A stretch of 44,678 bases of DNA from Myxococcales bacterium (GTDB lineage: Bacteria; Myxococcota_A; Bradymonadia; Bradymonadales; Bradymonadaceae). Shown piece after piece: positions 6,263 through 14,827 of this stretch (positions are counted from its first letter, which is position 1; every line of letters begins with the position of its first letter). The stretch is taken from contig SKON01000027.1 in the NCBI GenBank assembly GCA_007120035.1, positions 1 through 44,678 on the forward strand, read 5' to 3'. The notes beneath the pieces are model-generated. The model was not told where the DNA came from, made no database searches, and was given only the letters and a program-made list of their open reading frames with translations. Made by a program: the position numbers and the translations under genes.

Positions 6263-8875
6263 ATGAGCGAGTCCGTGCGTGGTGTGCCCGTGGAGAAGAT
6301 CCCCTCCATGGTTCGACAGATCGAGGAGGCCCAGAGCTATATGAAGATGGATCCCCTGTCGGAGCTCGACTGGGGCGAGCGGCATCGGTTCCTGTGGGAG
6401 CTGGTTCGACGGGGGGACTACGCGGCCTGGCAGGACCCGGGGATCTGGCGTGAGTTGGCGGGTCCGGGCGCTTTGAAATTCCTGTCGGCAGGGGACGTGA
6501 TGGATTTCTTGGTGAAGGTGACGGCCTTCGACGAGGACAGCGGTGGGGCGGGCGACGACCTCTACGAGGACGAGTACTACGAAGATGAGTACTACGACGA
6601 CGGGTTTTACGATGACTACGGCGGCGGCGGCTACGTAGAGCCTGCGTTTGAGGCGGAGCGGCTCACGGAGTTCTGGCCGATCGACCTGGATCGTCTGGCG
6701 ATGCACGCATTCGCCACTGATCCTGCCACCGTGGAGACCCGGTTCGAGGAGTGTTCCCCCGAGGTTCAGCTGGGCCTGAAGCTGGTGATGTTTCGTTTCG
6801 GCAAGGTCGACGTAGAGGAGATCAAAGATCTTGTGGTTGGGCCACTGGCGACGACCCGGGTGCGGAGGGGATTTCCCAGCAACGTGGACATGGTGAACGC
6901 CGAGGGGGAGTTGGTGAGCATGCGGATGGATTCGTACAGCGAGGAAGGACAAGAGGGCCAGGCGAAGTTCGTGGCCCAGTTCGCCACCGAGGAGGAGTGG
7001 GCCCGGGCGGTGTTGAGAGAGGTCAAGAGTTCCCCAGATGACTTTCCGGGGTTCGATCCGACCCAGGCGGCCTGGTCCGTGGCGGAGCCCGAGGATTTGG
7101 AGTGGTTCATGTCGCGGTCCAGCCTCTATGGAGACGCGAAGGCCAAGGTCTTCGAGCTGCTCCTGGGGCGGTCTGACTCCCCGGAGACCTATTGGAAGAT
7201 CGCAGAGAACCTGGCGGAGGCGGGCTCTGGGCGACCCGCGGAGCTGGCCCTGGTAGCGGGGATCTTGAAGGCTCTGGAGGTGGGCGAAGAGCCCTCCAAT
7301 GATCTCGTCCAGCAGATCACGCTGCAGAGCGTTTCGACACCGCAGGACCTGATCCTCGATCAGGGCCAGCTTCATCTGAGTAGTGGGCGGAGGCCGGAGC
7401 CTGGAACGGAGGAGATGATCCGGGCGTTGCGAGCCCTCGATCGAGACGCCCTGGTGGCTCGGTTGACGGAGATTTTTGATGGCCAGTACACGAAGACGAA
7501 CCCCTATCTCGTGCTGGAGGCCGTGGCCGACGATGAGGGAATAGTGAAGCGAGCGTTCGAGATGGTGACCACGATCGCTACGGGAGACTACGGAACGTTT
7601 ACGGGCATGGACAACGTGGTGTACGGCCTGAGTCGTCTGGGGGACGCCCTGTTGCCGGAGCTGGTAGCTCGATGGGAGGAGGCGGAGCTCCCGCTGGTTC
7701 GGGACACCTATCACCGAGCGATCCTGGGGATCTTGGCGGACACCGAGAAGGTCCCCGAGGAGCATGAGCGATTTGTGAACCTCACCCATCTGACCTCCGT
7801 GGAGCGGGACTATGAGGTGTCTCATCGCGTCGGGCCGGATTATAAAAAAGCGCTGGAGAGTCTTCCGAGAGACCGGGCGTTGAAGCTGGCCTTGAGAGAT
7901 GCCAGGGATCTGGAGAATCCTCGATGGGCTCGGTCGTTCGAGGCCCTGGAGGTGTTGCGAGAGCCCGAACTGGTGGAGGCCCTCTTCGACGGCGTCGCCG
8001 CCGGGAAGCCTACGGCGCTAGGGGACCACAACTGGTTCGGGAAGGTTCATAATCTGTACTACGAAAACCGGGAGCTCTTCGGGCCCCACTTCGGTCGGGC
8101 TCTGGCGGCGCGACAAGATCCGGAGTTTCACAATAAGGCCCGCCAGATTCTGGGCGGGCAGTATGAGGAGGTGTTGGCGGCGGCGGGAGCGGCCGCGGCG
8201 GCGGACACGTCGAGGGCGGCGAAGCTGAAGCGGCTGGCGACGGCGTACCTGGAGGCGAACCCCGACGCGGGGCGGACCAAGGTGTACGTGATGGAGCGGC
8301 AGTCCGACGAGTCCCCTGATGGGGGCACGATGAACCGGATTGGTGGTCGGCCCTTTGGGGTCACGGCGGAGAGCTGGCCAGTGAAGAACGGCGACGCCGA
8401 CCTGCCGTTGCAGCATATGTTGACCCTCGACGCCCAGACCATGCCGGGGCTACAGGCTCGGCTGGGAGAGAACGTCCGGGCTGTGTCGCTCTTTGTGTAT
8501 ACTCTCGGGGGCAATCAGGCGTGGAGTCCGTACAATAGTGACGTCGAGGTGGTGCTCTTGTCCGACGAGGTGGGAGAGTTCGAAGGTGAGCTACCGGTGG
8601 GAGAAGAGAGCGCCACGGCGTTTTCCGTAGAAGAGGTAGAGATTCCGTCGGGGGCGTTCTCGGTACCCTACGATGGTCCCGAGGACCTGCGGGCGGTGAG
8701 GAGCGCGCTCTACAGTTGTAATGCCTGGTCCGGGCCGATGCCGATCTGGCTGCAGGGAGAGGAGCACTTCGGAGAGCTGGTGGTCCAATTCGACGAGGGG
8801 TTCGTGTACATGAACCTCGGAGATGCGGGGATCATGTACGTGTTCACGGACACGGCGTTCTGGCAGTGCCATTGA
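6263..8875 (+). CDS. Large cytoplasmic protein with helical-repeat body and C-terminal YwqG/DUF1963-like domain
   Basis: The 870-residue product has no signal peptide. It starts at ATG 6263 after CCAGGAGGCTGAG. Residues 1-85 are helical. Residues about 95-120 are an unusual Asp/Glu/Tyr/Gly low-complexity tract (repeated EDEYYEDEYYDD-like units, then GGGGY). Residues about 125-640 are charged helices resembling a HEAT/ARM-type solenoid, with the LxxLxEPELVEALFDGVAAGK style. The last 190 residues resemble DUF1963/YwqG: GGRPFGVTAESWP, a DLPLQHMLTLDAQTMP strand, a GELVVQF strand and the closing GDAGIMYVFTDTAFWQCH. YwqG-type domains are common in bacteria but their biochemical role is unclear. It ends three bases before the convergent receiver gene. 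Confidence 0.65.
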   Translation: MSESVRGVPVEKIPSMVRQIEEAQSYMKMDPLSELDWGERHRFLWELVRRGDYAAWQDPGIWRELAGPGALKFLSAGDVMDFLVKVTAFDEDSGGAGDDLYEDEYYEDEYYDDGFYDDYGGGGYVEPAFEAERLTEFWPIDLDRLAMHAFATDPATVETRFEECSPEVQLGLKLVMFRFGKVDVEEIKDLVVGPLATTRVRRGFPSNVDMVNAEGELVSMRMDSYSEEGQEGQAKFVAQFATEEEWARAVLREVKSSPDDFPGFDPTQAAWSVAEPEDLEWFMSRSSLYGDAKAKVFELLLGRSDSPETYWKIAENLAEAGSGRPAELALVAGILKALEVGEEPSNDLVQQITLQSVSTPQDLILDQGQLHLSSGRRPEPGTEEMIRALRALDRDALVARLTEIFDGQYTKTNPYLVLEAVADDEGIVKRAFEMVTTIATGDYGTFTGMDNVVYGLSRLGDALLPELVARWEEAELPLVRDTYHRAILGILADTEKVPEEHERFVNLTHLTSVERDYEVSHRVGPDYKKALESLPRDRALKLALRDARDLENPRWARSFEALEVLREPELVEALFDGVAAGKPTALGDHNWFGKVHNLYYENRELFGPHFGRALAARQDPEFHNKARQILGGQYEEVLAAAGAAAAADTSRAAKLKRLATAYLEANPDAGRTKVYVMERQSDESPDGGTMNRIGGRPFGVTAESWPVKNGDADLPLQHMLTLDAQTMPGLQARLGENVRAVSLFVYTLGGNQAWSPYNSDVEVVLLSDEVGEFEGELPVGEESATAFSVEEVEIPSGAFSVPYDGPEDLRAVRSALYSCNAWSGPMPIWLQGEEHFGELVVQFDEGFVYMNLGDAGIMYVFTDTAFWQCH

Positions 8876-8878
8876 GGG

Positions 8879-9454
8879 CTACTCGGCGAGCTCGGAGAGG
8901 AGCTGGTCGAGGAGGTCCTCGTTTAAGGGCTTGGCCAGGTGGTGATCGAAGCCGGCAGCGAGGGCTCGCTGCCGGTCTTCGGGGCGGGCGAAGCCGCTGA
9001 GGGCGATCAGGGAGCGAGGGGTGATCTGGGGATCCTGTCGGATGGCTTGGGCGACCTGGTATCCGTCCATCTTGGGCAGGCCGATGTCGCAAAGGATCAC
9101 GTCGGGGCCGAGGGTGCGGGCCGACTCGATGCCCGACGGGCCGTCTATAGCGAGGTGGACCTGGTGGCCCTTGTGGACGAGGATGAGGCGCAAAAGCTCG
9201 GCGACGTCTTGGGAGTCCTCGATGATGTGGATCGACAGGTCCGAGGGGGCCCTGTTGAAGAGAAGGGAGTGTTCCGGCCCCCAGGTGCAGAACGAAGGGT
9301 GCCGGGTGTTCTGGAGGATCGCCACGACGGTCCGAAGGGGGGGAGGCCAGTGGCTGGGATCACCGAGGGGGCGGTCCTCCCATGGGGTGGCGTCGAAGAT
9401 GCGGAGGGTGTCTTCGAAGCCGTTGAGGGCGACGACTTGAGATGGCTTGACCAC
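8879..9454 (-). CDS. PAS-fragment / response-regulator receiver protein, likely in-frame remnant of a hybrid histidine kinase
   Basis: From GTG 9454 (GGAG six bases upstream) the product is 191 residues; a TTG at 9505 is an alternative start. Residues about 15-60 are the beginning of a PAS sensor domain of the type found in hybrid kinases: the DATPWEDRPLGDPSHWPPPL pattern, then WGPEHSLLFN, where the family normally continues YND. Instead it runs directly into a complete receiver domain (about 72-188): IIEDSQDV acidic pocket, phospho-acceptor Asp in DVILCDIGLPKMDGY, Ser in IALSG, and Lys in HHLAKPL. The HisKA and HATPase domains expected between them are absent, and the frame is open throughout. 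It may still act as a stand-alone receiver. Confidence 0.75.
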   Translation of the reverse strand: MVKPSQVVALNGFEDTLRIFDATPWEDRPLGDPSHWPPPLRTVVAILQNTRHPSFCTWGPEHSLLFNRAPSDLSIHIIEDSQDVAELLRLILVHKGHQVHLAIDGPSGIESARTLGPDVILCDIGLPKMDGYQVAQAIRQDPQITPRSLIALSGFARPEDRQRALAAGFDHHLAKPLNEDLLDQLLSELAE

Positions 9455-9531
9455 GGAGCGCTCCGCGAAAGGGGCAGTGGGTCGCAACCTGAAGATAAGC
9501 AGCAAGAAAGAGAGTGCCCGAAGTTTGTGGA

Positions 9532-10455
9532 TCAGACCAGCCTTTCCGGGACGTCTTCGTAGTGGATGGGTTTGTGAGGTTCGACCTGCATCACGATGTC
9601 GGCGAGGTCGGGGAAGTGTTGTCGGAGGCGGGTCTTGATGGCCAGCATGGTGACGCCCGCCTCAGAGAGGGTCATCGAAGGGGGCATGGTGACGTGGAGG
9701 TCGAGGTGAATGTTGCCGCGCATGCCTCGGGTGCGAACGTAATGGCAGGAGAGGACCTCGTCGAAGGCCTCGACGATCTCGCGGATCTCGCCGGCGTCGA
9801 GGAGGGCGGCGTCGACGAGGACGTCGGCGACGTTCTTCAGCACCCGGTAGGCGGCGACGGCGATGAAGCCCATTACGATCAGGGCGGCCAGGACATCACC
9901 GGGGGCAAAGCCCAGGGTGACCAGGGTCATCCCGGCGATCACCGAGAGGCCGGCCAGAGCGTCGGTGAGGGTGTGGCTGGCGTCGGCCTCGAGCAACATG
10001 GAGTCGTAGTCGGCGGCCTTGCGACGCTCATACCAACTGATACAGAGAGCGGCGGTGATGGCGACGATCTGGACGACGAAGGCCAGGGGGCCGATCTGGG
10101 GGATGGACTCGCCGGCGGCGGCAGTCCAGAGGCCGCGGCCGACCTCTAAGAGCGCCAAGAGGAGCATGATACCGATGGCCAGGCTGGCCACGACTTCGAC
10201 CTTACGGTGTCCGTAGGGGTGTTCGGGATCGGGAGGGCGGAGGGCGATCCCGAGGGCCACCAGGCCGATCACGTTGGAGAGGGCGTCAAAGAGGGAGTGA
10301 AGGCCGTCGGCCTGGAGGCTGACGATGTGGGCCTGGTACCCCATGATCAGCTTGGCGGCGGAGATGGCCAGGTGGACAGTGAGGGTGAGGATCAGGACCC
10401 GGCGAACACCGTCGCGGTTGGTCTGGGCACGGCTGATTTCAGGGGTCGACGCCAT
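9532..10455 (-). CDS. Cation diffusion facilitator (CDF) family metal exporter
   Basis: The 307 residues have the standard CDF layout: six transmembrane helices (about residues 18-215) and a C-terminal cytoplasmic ferredoxin-like domain (about 220-305). Metal-site residues are visible as ADGLHSLFD in helix 2 (His53 and Asp57) and ADASHTLTD in helix 5, both H-x3-D, an arrangement common in Zn2+-transporting members. HPYGHRKVE after helix 2 is also a family signature. The C-terminal domain carries HLDLHVTMP and MQVEPH, the usual regulatory metal-binding positions. It exports divalent cations from the cytoplasm in exchange for protons. No His-rich loop is present. The PAS-receiver gene lies 77 bases downstream on the same strand. 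Confidence 0.92.
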   Translation of the reverse strand: MASTPEISRAQTNRDGVRRVLILTLTVHLAISAAKLIMGYQAHIVSLQADGLHSLFDALSNVIGLVALGIALRPPDPEHPYGHRKVEVVASLAIGIMLLLALLEVGRGLWTAAAGESIPQIGPLAFVVQIVAITAALCISWYERRKAADYDSMLLEADASHTLTDALAGLSVIAGMTLVTLGFAPGDVLAALIVMGFIAVAAYRVLKNVADVLVDAALLDAGEIREIVEAFDEVLSCHYVRTRGMRGNIHLDLHVTMPPSMTLSEAGVTMLAIKTRLRQHFPDLADIVMQVEPHKPIHYEDVPERLV

Positions 10456-10505
10456 GGGTCGACTATGGTGATTCGGCGGAACCTGTCAATGGTTCACAAC
10501 GAGCA

Positions 10506-11153
10506 TCAAAGGAGGTCTTCGACGGCGCCGATGAGTTCGTCGCTGAGGGGCTCCACTGGCGAGGGGAAGTGAGCGATCACCTCGCCAGATCTGTCGACCA
10601 GAATCTTGTTGAAGTTCCAGGTGATCTCCTCGCCGGCTTCCCGGGTGAGGAAGGCGTAGAGGGGGTGTTGGTCTTCGCCGGTGACTGAGATCTTGGAGAA
10701 CATGGGGAAGGTGACGCCGAATTGGTTCTCGCAGAACGCCTGGATCTCCTCGTCGGTGCCGGGCTCTTGACCCCCGAAGTTGTCGGCGGGAAACCCGAGG
10801 ACGGCGAACCCCTGGTCTTCGAAGCGCTCGTAGAGCTCCTGAAGGCCGCTGTATTGGCGGGTGAAGCCGCACTCGCTGGCGACGTTGACGAAGAGGAGGA
10901 CCTGGCCGTCGAAGTCGGAGAGGGAGCGGTCTTCACCGGTGATGGTGGTCATCTGGAAGTCGTAAAGATGGGATGCCTCGGGCTGGGGTTCCTCGGGCCG
11001 GGGTTCCTCGGGCTGGGGTTCCTCGGAATCCGATGGACCGGAGGCTTCCGGGGCGGGATCGGAGGAGCTGGCCTCGTCGGGGGCGGAGCGGCAGGCCCCG
11101 AGGGTGAGGAGGAGGCCGAAGGCGATGAGTAGGGCCAGGGAGTAGCGAACCAT
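10506..11153 (-). CDS. Lipoprotein glutathione peroxidase (thiol peroxidase family)
   Basis: A 215-residue protein. Residues 1-21 are a lipoprotein signal (LLTLGAC, Cys21). Residues 24-60 are an acidic Pro/Glu linker with a PQPEEPRPEE repeat. The GPx domain follows. The catalytic tetrad is present: Cys95 in NVASECGFT (cysteine in place of selenocysteine), Gln129 in NFGGQEPGT, and Trp179-Asn180 in WNFNKILVDRSG. Cys141 (QAFCENQFG) is in the position used as resolving cysteine by thioredoxin-dependent members. It should reduce hydroperoxides in the periplasm or at the membrane. The frame is open much further upstream, but the ATG at 11153 gives a complete signal peptide. Confidence 0.92.
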   Translation of the reverse strand: MVRYSLALLIAFGLLLTLGACRSAPDEASSSDPAPEASGPSDSEEPQPEEPRPEEPQPEASHLYDFQMTTITGEDRSLSDFDGQVLLFVNVASECGFTRQYSGLQELYERFEDQGFAVLGFPADNFGGQEPGTDEEIQAFCENQFGVTFPMFSKISVTGEDQHPLYAFLTREAGEEITWNFNKILVDRSGEVIAHFPSPVEPLSDELIGAVEDLL

Positions 11154-11244
11154 CGAATATCTCGCTGAGAGGGGAGGACGAAGGGTTTGGAAGAACGAGC
11201 GCCCCGGCAGGGGAGTATCGACACGGGGAACGGGAGGACAAGCA

Positions 11245-11277
11245 GAAGACCCCTCCCGGGGTGCAGGAGGGGTCTTC
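11245..11277 (-). terminator. Strong hairpin downstream of the DUF2914 gene, probable terminator
   Basis: GAAGACCCCTCC and GGAGGGGTCTTC form a perfect 12-bp stem with a 9-base loop. It lies 28 bases beyond the stop of the DUF2914 gene and upstream of the glutathione peroxidase gene. The sequence after the stem on the minus strand (TGCTTGTCC) is only weakly T-rich, so termination may be inefficient or factor-assisted. Confidence 0.55.
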
Positions 11278-11304
11278 GGATCGGTTCCGGGTAGGTCCGA
11301 GAGA

Positions 11305-11853
11305 TCAGCTCTCGGAGACCGTGAAGGAGACGGTCTCGAGGGTGTTGCCCGAGGAGTCCTGGATCTCGACGGTCCAATCGCCGGCGCGTCCGACGCGGTT
11401 GGAAGCCCAGGTGCGCCATCGGGGGCTCTGGCCGACGGTGATCTCAAAGGTGTGGACCTCGGTGTCGCCGGCCTTCCAGACGACGGAGAGCTGCTCTTCG
11501 CCGTCGGGGTTCTGGACGGCCATCCACACATAGACGGTGTCGCCGGCGGAGAAGGAGTCCCCGGCGTCGACGGCTTGTCGGTCCTCGACGTTGGCGGCAG
11601 CGGTGGCCTCGAGGACGGAGACCGAGGCGTTGCCGGCGTCGGCCCGAGCGGTCCTGGGCGCGCGTCGCTGTGGGGCGGCGGGGGCCTCGGTTTCTTCCTG
11701 AGCTTCCTGTGCGTCTTCTTGAGCTTCTTGAGCCTGCTGATCGCCGCGGGTGGGGCGTTCGGACCGCTCCTCTTCGGCGGAGAGGGTTGCCGGCGCAAGG
11801 AGGAGGATGGCGAGGAGAGTCGCCAGAATACCAGTGCCTGTCCACTTCTTCAT
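11305..11853 (-). CDS. Secreted DUF2914-domain protein
   Basis: The 182-residue product has a signal peptide (MKKWTGTGILATLLAILLLAPATLSAEE), followed by a Gln/Glu/Ala-rich helical or disordered linker (about 30-65, QAQEAQEDAQEAQEE). The C-terminal domain of about 105 residues matches DUF2914: VYVWMAVQNPDG, a VVWKAGD strand, WRTWASNR, then GDWTVEIQDSSGNTLETVSFTV. This is an immunoglobulin-like beta domain whose role is unknown. It is divergent from the DksA-like gene and is followed by a strong hairpin. Confidence 0.78.
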   Translation of the reverse strand: MKKWTGTGILATLLAILLLAPATLSAEEERSERPTRGDQQAQEAQEDAQEAQEETEAPAAPQRRAPRTARADAGNASVSVLEATAAANVEDRQAVDAGDSFSAGDTVYVWMAVQNPDGEEQLSVVWKAGDTEVHTFEITVGQSPRWRTWASNRVGRAGDWTVEIQDSSGNTLETVSFTVSES

Positions 11854-11971
11854 GGTGTACTCCGTAGCTAAATTGTGTGGTCGACGAGGGCACCATAGCG
11901 AATGGGCTCTGGAGTGGGAAGGGGAGTCTGGTTAAGGTTTGATCCCTTCGGAACCGCAAGAGGAGAGGCCG

Positions 11972-12367
11972 ATGAACGAGGAGACCAGGGAGAAGTTGAG
12001 GGAGCGCCTGAGGGAGAAGCGCCGCGAGCTTCTGGATGAGGGGGACCTGAAGGTGGAGCCAAATCGGCCGGATCCGATGGGGCAGGCCGATGAAGACGAG
12101 CAGCCCCTGAATGAGATGAACCAGGTGATCGCGTCCCGACGGAATCGGATGCGGGCCCAGGAGATCGCGGGGATCGAGGCGGCACTGCGGCGGATGGAGG
12201 AGGATCCCGAGGAGTACGGGCGGTGTGTGGACTGCGATGAGTGGATCCCCGTGAGGCGGTTGGAGCTGATGCCCTGGGCGCAGCGGTGTGTGGAATGTCA
12301 GAGCGCGTTGGGGGAGGGACCCAGGGACGGGAGACGAAGGCACGCGCTGGATTTCGTGGACTCCTGA
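11972..12367 (+). CDS. DksA/TraR-family zinc-finger protein
   Basis: A 131-residue protein starting at ATG 11972, with GAGGAGAGG close upstream. A charged coiled-coil N-terminus (residues 2-75, with EKLRERLREKRREL) precedes the zinc finger: Cys85-x2-Cys88 and Cys106-x2-Cys109 in YGRCVDCDEWIPVRRLELMPWAQRCVECQ. Spacing and the RLELMP core match the family. Such proteins bind the RNA polymerase secondary channel and modulate initiation together with ppGpp. It retains all four cysteines, so it should bind zinc. It lies immediately upstream of the TonB-receptor gene, with a promoter in between. Confidence 0.85.
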   Translation: MNEETREKLRERLREKRRELLDEGDLKVEPNRPDPMGQADEDEQPLNEMNQVIASRRNRMRAQEIAGIEAALRRMEEDPEEYGRCVDCDEWIPVRRLELMPWAQRCVECQSALGEGPRDGRRRHALDFVDS

Positions 12368-12372
12368 CAATC

Positions 12373-12413
12373 TTTGCAAATGTGTTGCAATTGCTTCGGC
12401 AAGTGATTAGTAT
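12373..12413 (+). promoter_or_regulatory. Promoter with overlapping TTGCAA-N5-TTGCAA operator upstream of the TonB receptor
   Basis: TTGCAA (12385-12390) and TAGTAT (12408-12413) are spaced by 17 bases and form a good sigma-70 promoter. A second TTGCAA at 12374-12379 makes a symmetric TTGCAA-ATGTG-TTGCAA element (12374-12390), whose right half is the -35 box. Each half extends a palindrome (TTTGCAAA; GCAATTGC). A repressor bound here would block the -35. The geometry suits a Fur/Zur-type regulator; the identity of the regulator is inference. Confidence 0.55.
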
Positions 12414-12449
12414 CTCGGGCCTGAGAGTTGACCCGAGGACTGTTCAACG

Positions 12450-14798
12450 ATGGTGTGGAAGCAAAAAATAGCGCTCTTTGCGATGGTGGTGGCGGCCTTT
12501 TCGACCCTGATGGTGAGCGGGGTGGCCTTTGCCGGAGAGGGGGGGCTGGAAGTGGAGGTGGTGGAGGAAGATGGGACTCCGGTACCTGCGGCGGGGGTCG
12601 TCGTCGGGGATCGGGGGGAGGATTGGACCGATGCCGAGGGGTATCTGAGGGTGGAGGGCCTGCCAGCGGGGCCTGTGACGGTGCGGGTTCAGGTCGATGG
12701 CTATGAGCCTTTTGAAGCTCGGCCCGAGGTCTTGGCCGGCGAGGTGGTTCTCGTTGAGGTAGTGCTGGCCCGATTGAATGGAAATGGGGAGGAGACGGAG
12801 GACCCAGAGGATCTCGTGGTGACAACGAGAGCGATGAGGCTGGGTCCCGCGGTGAGGGAGCGACCATCGACGACCCTGTCGGGTACGGAGCTGCAGCGGG
12901 AGATGTCGAGCAGCGTGCCGGCTACCTTAGAGTCGGTCCCGGGATTCAGCGCGCAGTACAACGGTCCCGGGGCGTCGAGCCCGACGATTCGGGGGATGCC
13001 CGGCGATCGGGTGCTGATGCTGGAGGACGGTCACCGCACGGGGGATATCTATTGGACGGCTTCGGATCACGGGGTGATGGTGGAGCCTGTCTCGGCGCGG
13101 CGACTGGAGGTCTTCAGAGGGCCCTCGGGGTTGATCTTCGGGTCGAACGCTCTGGGAGGCGTGGTCAACGTGGTGCGTGAAGACATCCCCGTGGAGCAGC
13201 CGGAGTCCGTGGAGGGGACCTTTATGAGCCAGTTGGAGTCGGTCAACTCCGGTGCCAGCCTTGGCGCTGCTCTGCGCGGGCCCGCGGGCCCTACGGCGTG
13301 GTACGCGGAGGCGACGGGCAGGTGGTCGGGGAACACGCGAACCCCGCTGGGGGAGATCGAGGACACCGAGATGGTAGCGCGTAACCTGGCCGTGGGGGGA
13401 AGCTGGGTGCCGGAGCGGGGGGTCTTGGGAATAGCGGTACGACATTACGACAACATCTACGGGGTTCCGGGGCAGTTCAACGGAGAGCTGATCCCTGGAG
13501 GCCATCCCGGCGGGGTCCATATCGAGGCGCTCCGCCAGAGCGGTCGGCTCCAGGGGGACGTGTACGACCTCGCCGGACCCTTCGAGTCGATCTCAATGAG
13601 GGCCAGCGGTGTCCGGTTCGTTCACGACGAGATCGAGGCGGTGGTGGGAGGCGAAGAGATTCTGGGAGCTCGATTTCGTCAGGAGAGTGTGGACGTCCAT
13701 CTCTTGGCCGAGCATATGCCACTGGATGGCGAGCGCATCACAGGGCAAGGGGCTCTGGGCGTGGCCCTGCAGGGGCGAAACCTGGAGGCCGGCGGGGCAT
13801 CTCCCGGGACTCGCTCGGGTCAAGAGAGGTCCGTTGGAGTGTTCGGATTCGAGGAGATCCAGCTCCGACCGGTTCGGCTCCAGGCCGGGTTGCGGTTTGA
13901 TGCTCACAGCGTCACCTCCGACGACCTATCGACGCTGAGAGTGCGGACGCGGGAACGGTTGATCGAGCGGGAGGTCCGCCCGCGAACGTTTCAGGGGCTG
14001 TCGGGATCGATCGCTGGGCTTGTGGACTTCACCGAGGATTGGACGGCTGGTGTGAGCGTTGCGCGAGCCTTCCGAGCACCTCGGATCGAGGAGTTGTACT
14101 CTGATGGACCCCATTTGGCCGATTTCTCCTTCGATATCGGCAATCCAGACCTGAGCGCCGAAGTGGGCACGGGAGTCGACCTCTTCCTACGATCTGATCA
14201 TGAGCGCCTGAAGGTGGAGTTCGCCGTCTACGGAAACCTCGTGGACGGATACATTCACTACGTTCCCACGGGGGAGACGGTTCGGGTGTTTCGGGAAGGA
14301 GCTCGACCTCGAACGACCCCGGTCTTCGAAGCGATGGGCGAAGACGCGATCTTCCTGGGCACCGAGGGGAGAGTGCAGTGGGAGGTGGTCGATCGGCTGA
14401 TTCTCGATGTGACCGGGTCCTTCACGATGGCGAGTTATCGGGCTGACGGAGATCCGCTCCCGTTCATTCCGCCGCTCTCCGGGCGGCTGGCGGTTCGTTA
14501 CGAAGGCTCGACCTTCTTTGGATCCCTGGGGGGCGACCTGTCGGCCGCTCAAAATCGAGTGCCCCGACCGATCACAGTCGAAGATGCGCTTGAGCAGCCA
14601 CAACAACCGACGGATGGGTACGGTTTGTTGAACGCGATGGCGGGGTGGCGCCACAGCGGAGATCGATTCGACCAGACAGTGATCTTGCAGGTTCGGAACA
14701 TCACGGACCGGGTCTATCGGGATCATCTCTCTCGTATCAAAGACGTCGCCCCTCAACCGGGGCGCAATGTGCAGTTGTCTTACCAGGCCCATTTTTGA
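12450..14798 (+). CDS. TonB-dependent outer-membrane receptor (metal uptake type)
   Basis: The 782-residue protein has a signal peptide (ending MVSGVAFA), then a carboxypeptidase-regulatory-like beta domain at about 27-110 (VEDGTPVPAAGVVV-like start, GYEPFEARP). A TonB-box-like segment EDLVVTTRA lies near residue 125, followed by a plug domain (about 135-250) with VPGFSAQYNGPGASSPTIRGMPGDRVLMLEDG and VEVFRGPSG-type strands. A 22-strand-type barrel fills the rest and ends in a terminal aromatic (QLSYQAHF). The plug motif TASDHGVMVEP followed by FGSNALGGVVNVV is what I know from ZnuD-like receptors. It is followed 29 bases later by a His-rich lipoprotein. Zinc or another metal is the likely cargo by context, not by direct evidence. 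Confidence 0.86.
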   Translation: MVWKQKIALFAMVVAAFSTLMVSGVAFAGEGGLEVEVVEEDGTPVPAAGVVVGDRGEDWTDAEGYLRVEGLPAGPVTVRVQVDGYEPFEARPEVLAGEVVLVEVVLARLNGNGEETEDPEDLVVTTRAMRLGPAVRERPSTTLSGTELQREMSSSVPATLESVPGFSAQYNGPGASSPTIRGMPGDRVLMLEDGHRTGDIYWTASDHGVMVEPVSARRLEVFRGPSGLIFGSNALGGVVNVVREDIPVEQPESVEGTFMSQLESVNSGASLGAALRGPAGPTAWYAEATGRWSGNTRTPLGEIEDTEMVARNLAVGGSWVPERGVLGIAVRHYDNIYGVPGQFNGELIPGGHPGGVHIEALRQSGRLQGDVYDLAGPFESISMRASGVRFVHDEIEAVVGGEEILGARFRQESVDVHLLAEHMPLDGERITGQGALGVALQGRNLEAGGASPGTRSGQERSVGVFGFEEIQLRPVRLQAGLRFDAHSVTSDDLSTLRVRTRERLIEREVRPRTFQGLSGSIAGLVDFTEDWTAGVSVARAFRAPRIEELYSDGPHLADFSFDIGNPDLSAEVGTGVDLFLRSDHERLKVEFAVYGNLVDGYIHYVPTGETVRVFREGARPRTTPVFEAMGEDAIFLGTEGRVQWEVVDRLILDVTGSFTMASYRADGDPLPFIPPLSGRLAVRYEGSTFFGSLGGDLSAAQNRVPRPITVEDALEQPQQPTDGYGLLNAMAGWRHSGDRFDQTVILQVRNITDRVYRDHLSRIKDVAPQPGRNVQLSYQAHF

Positions 14799-14827
14799 GG
14801 GCCATTTCCCAACCATGGAGTAGCATC

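Noticed and set aside
5489-7825. A 778-residue open frame on the minus strand
   Set aside because: It lies antisense to the DUF6992-like gene and the YwqG-like gene. Its product is His/Pro/Arg/Leu-rich with no domain; long antisense frames are common at this GC content.
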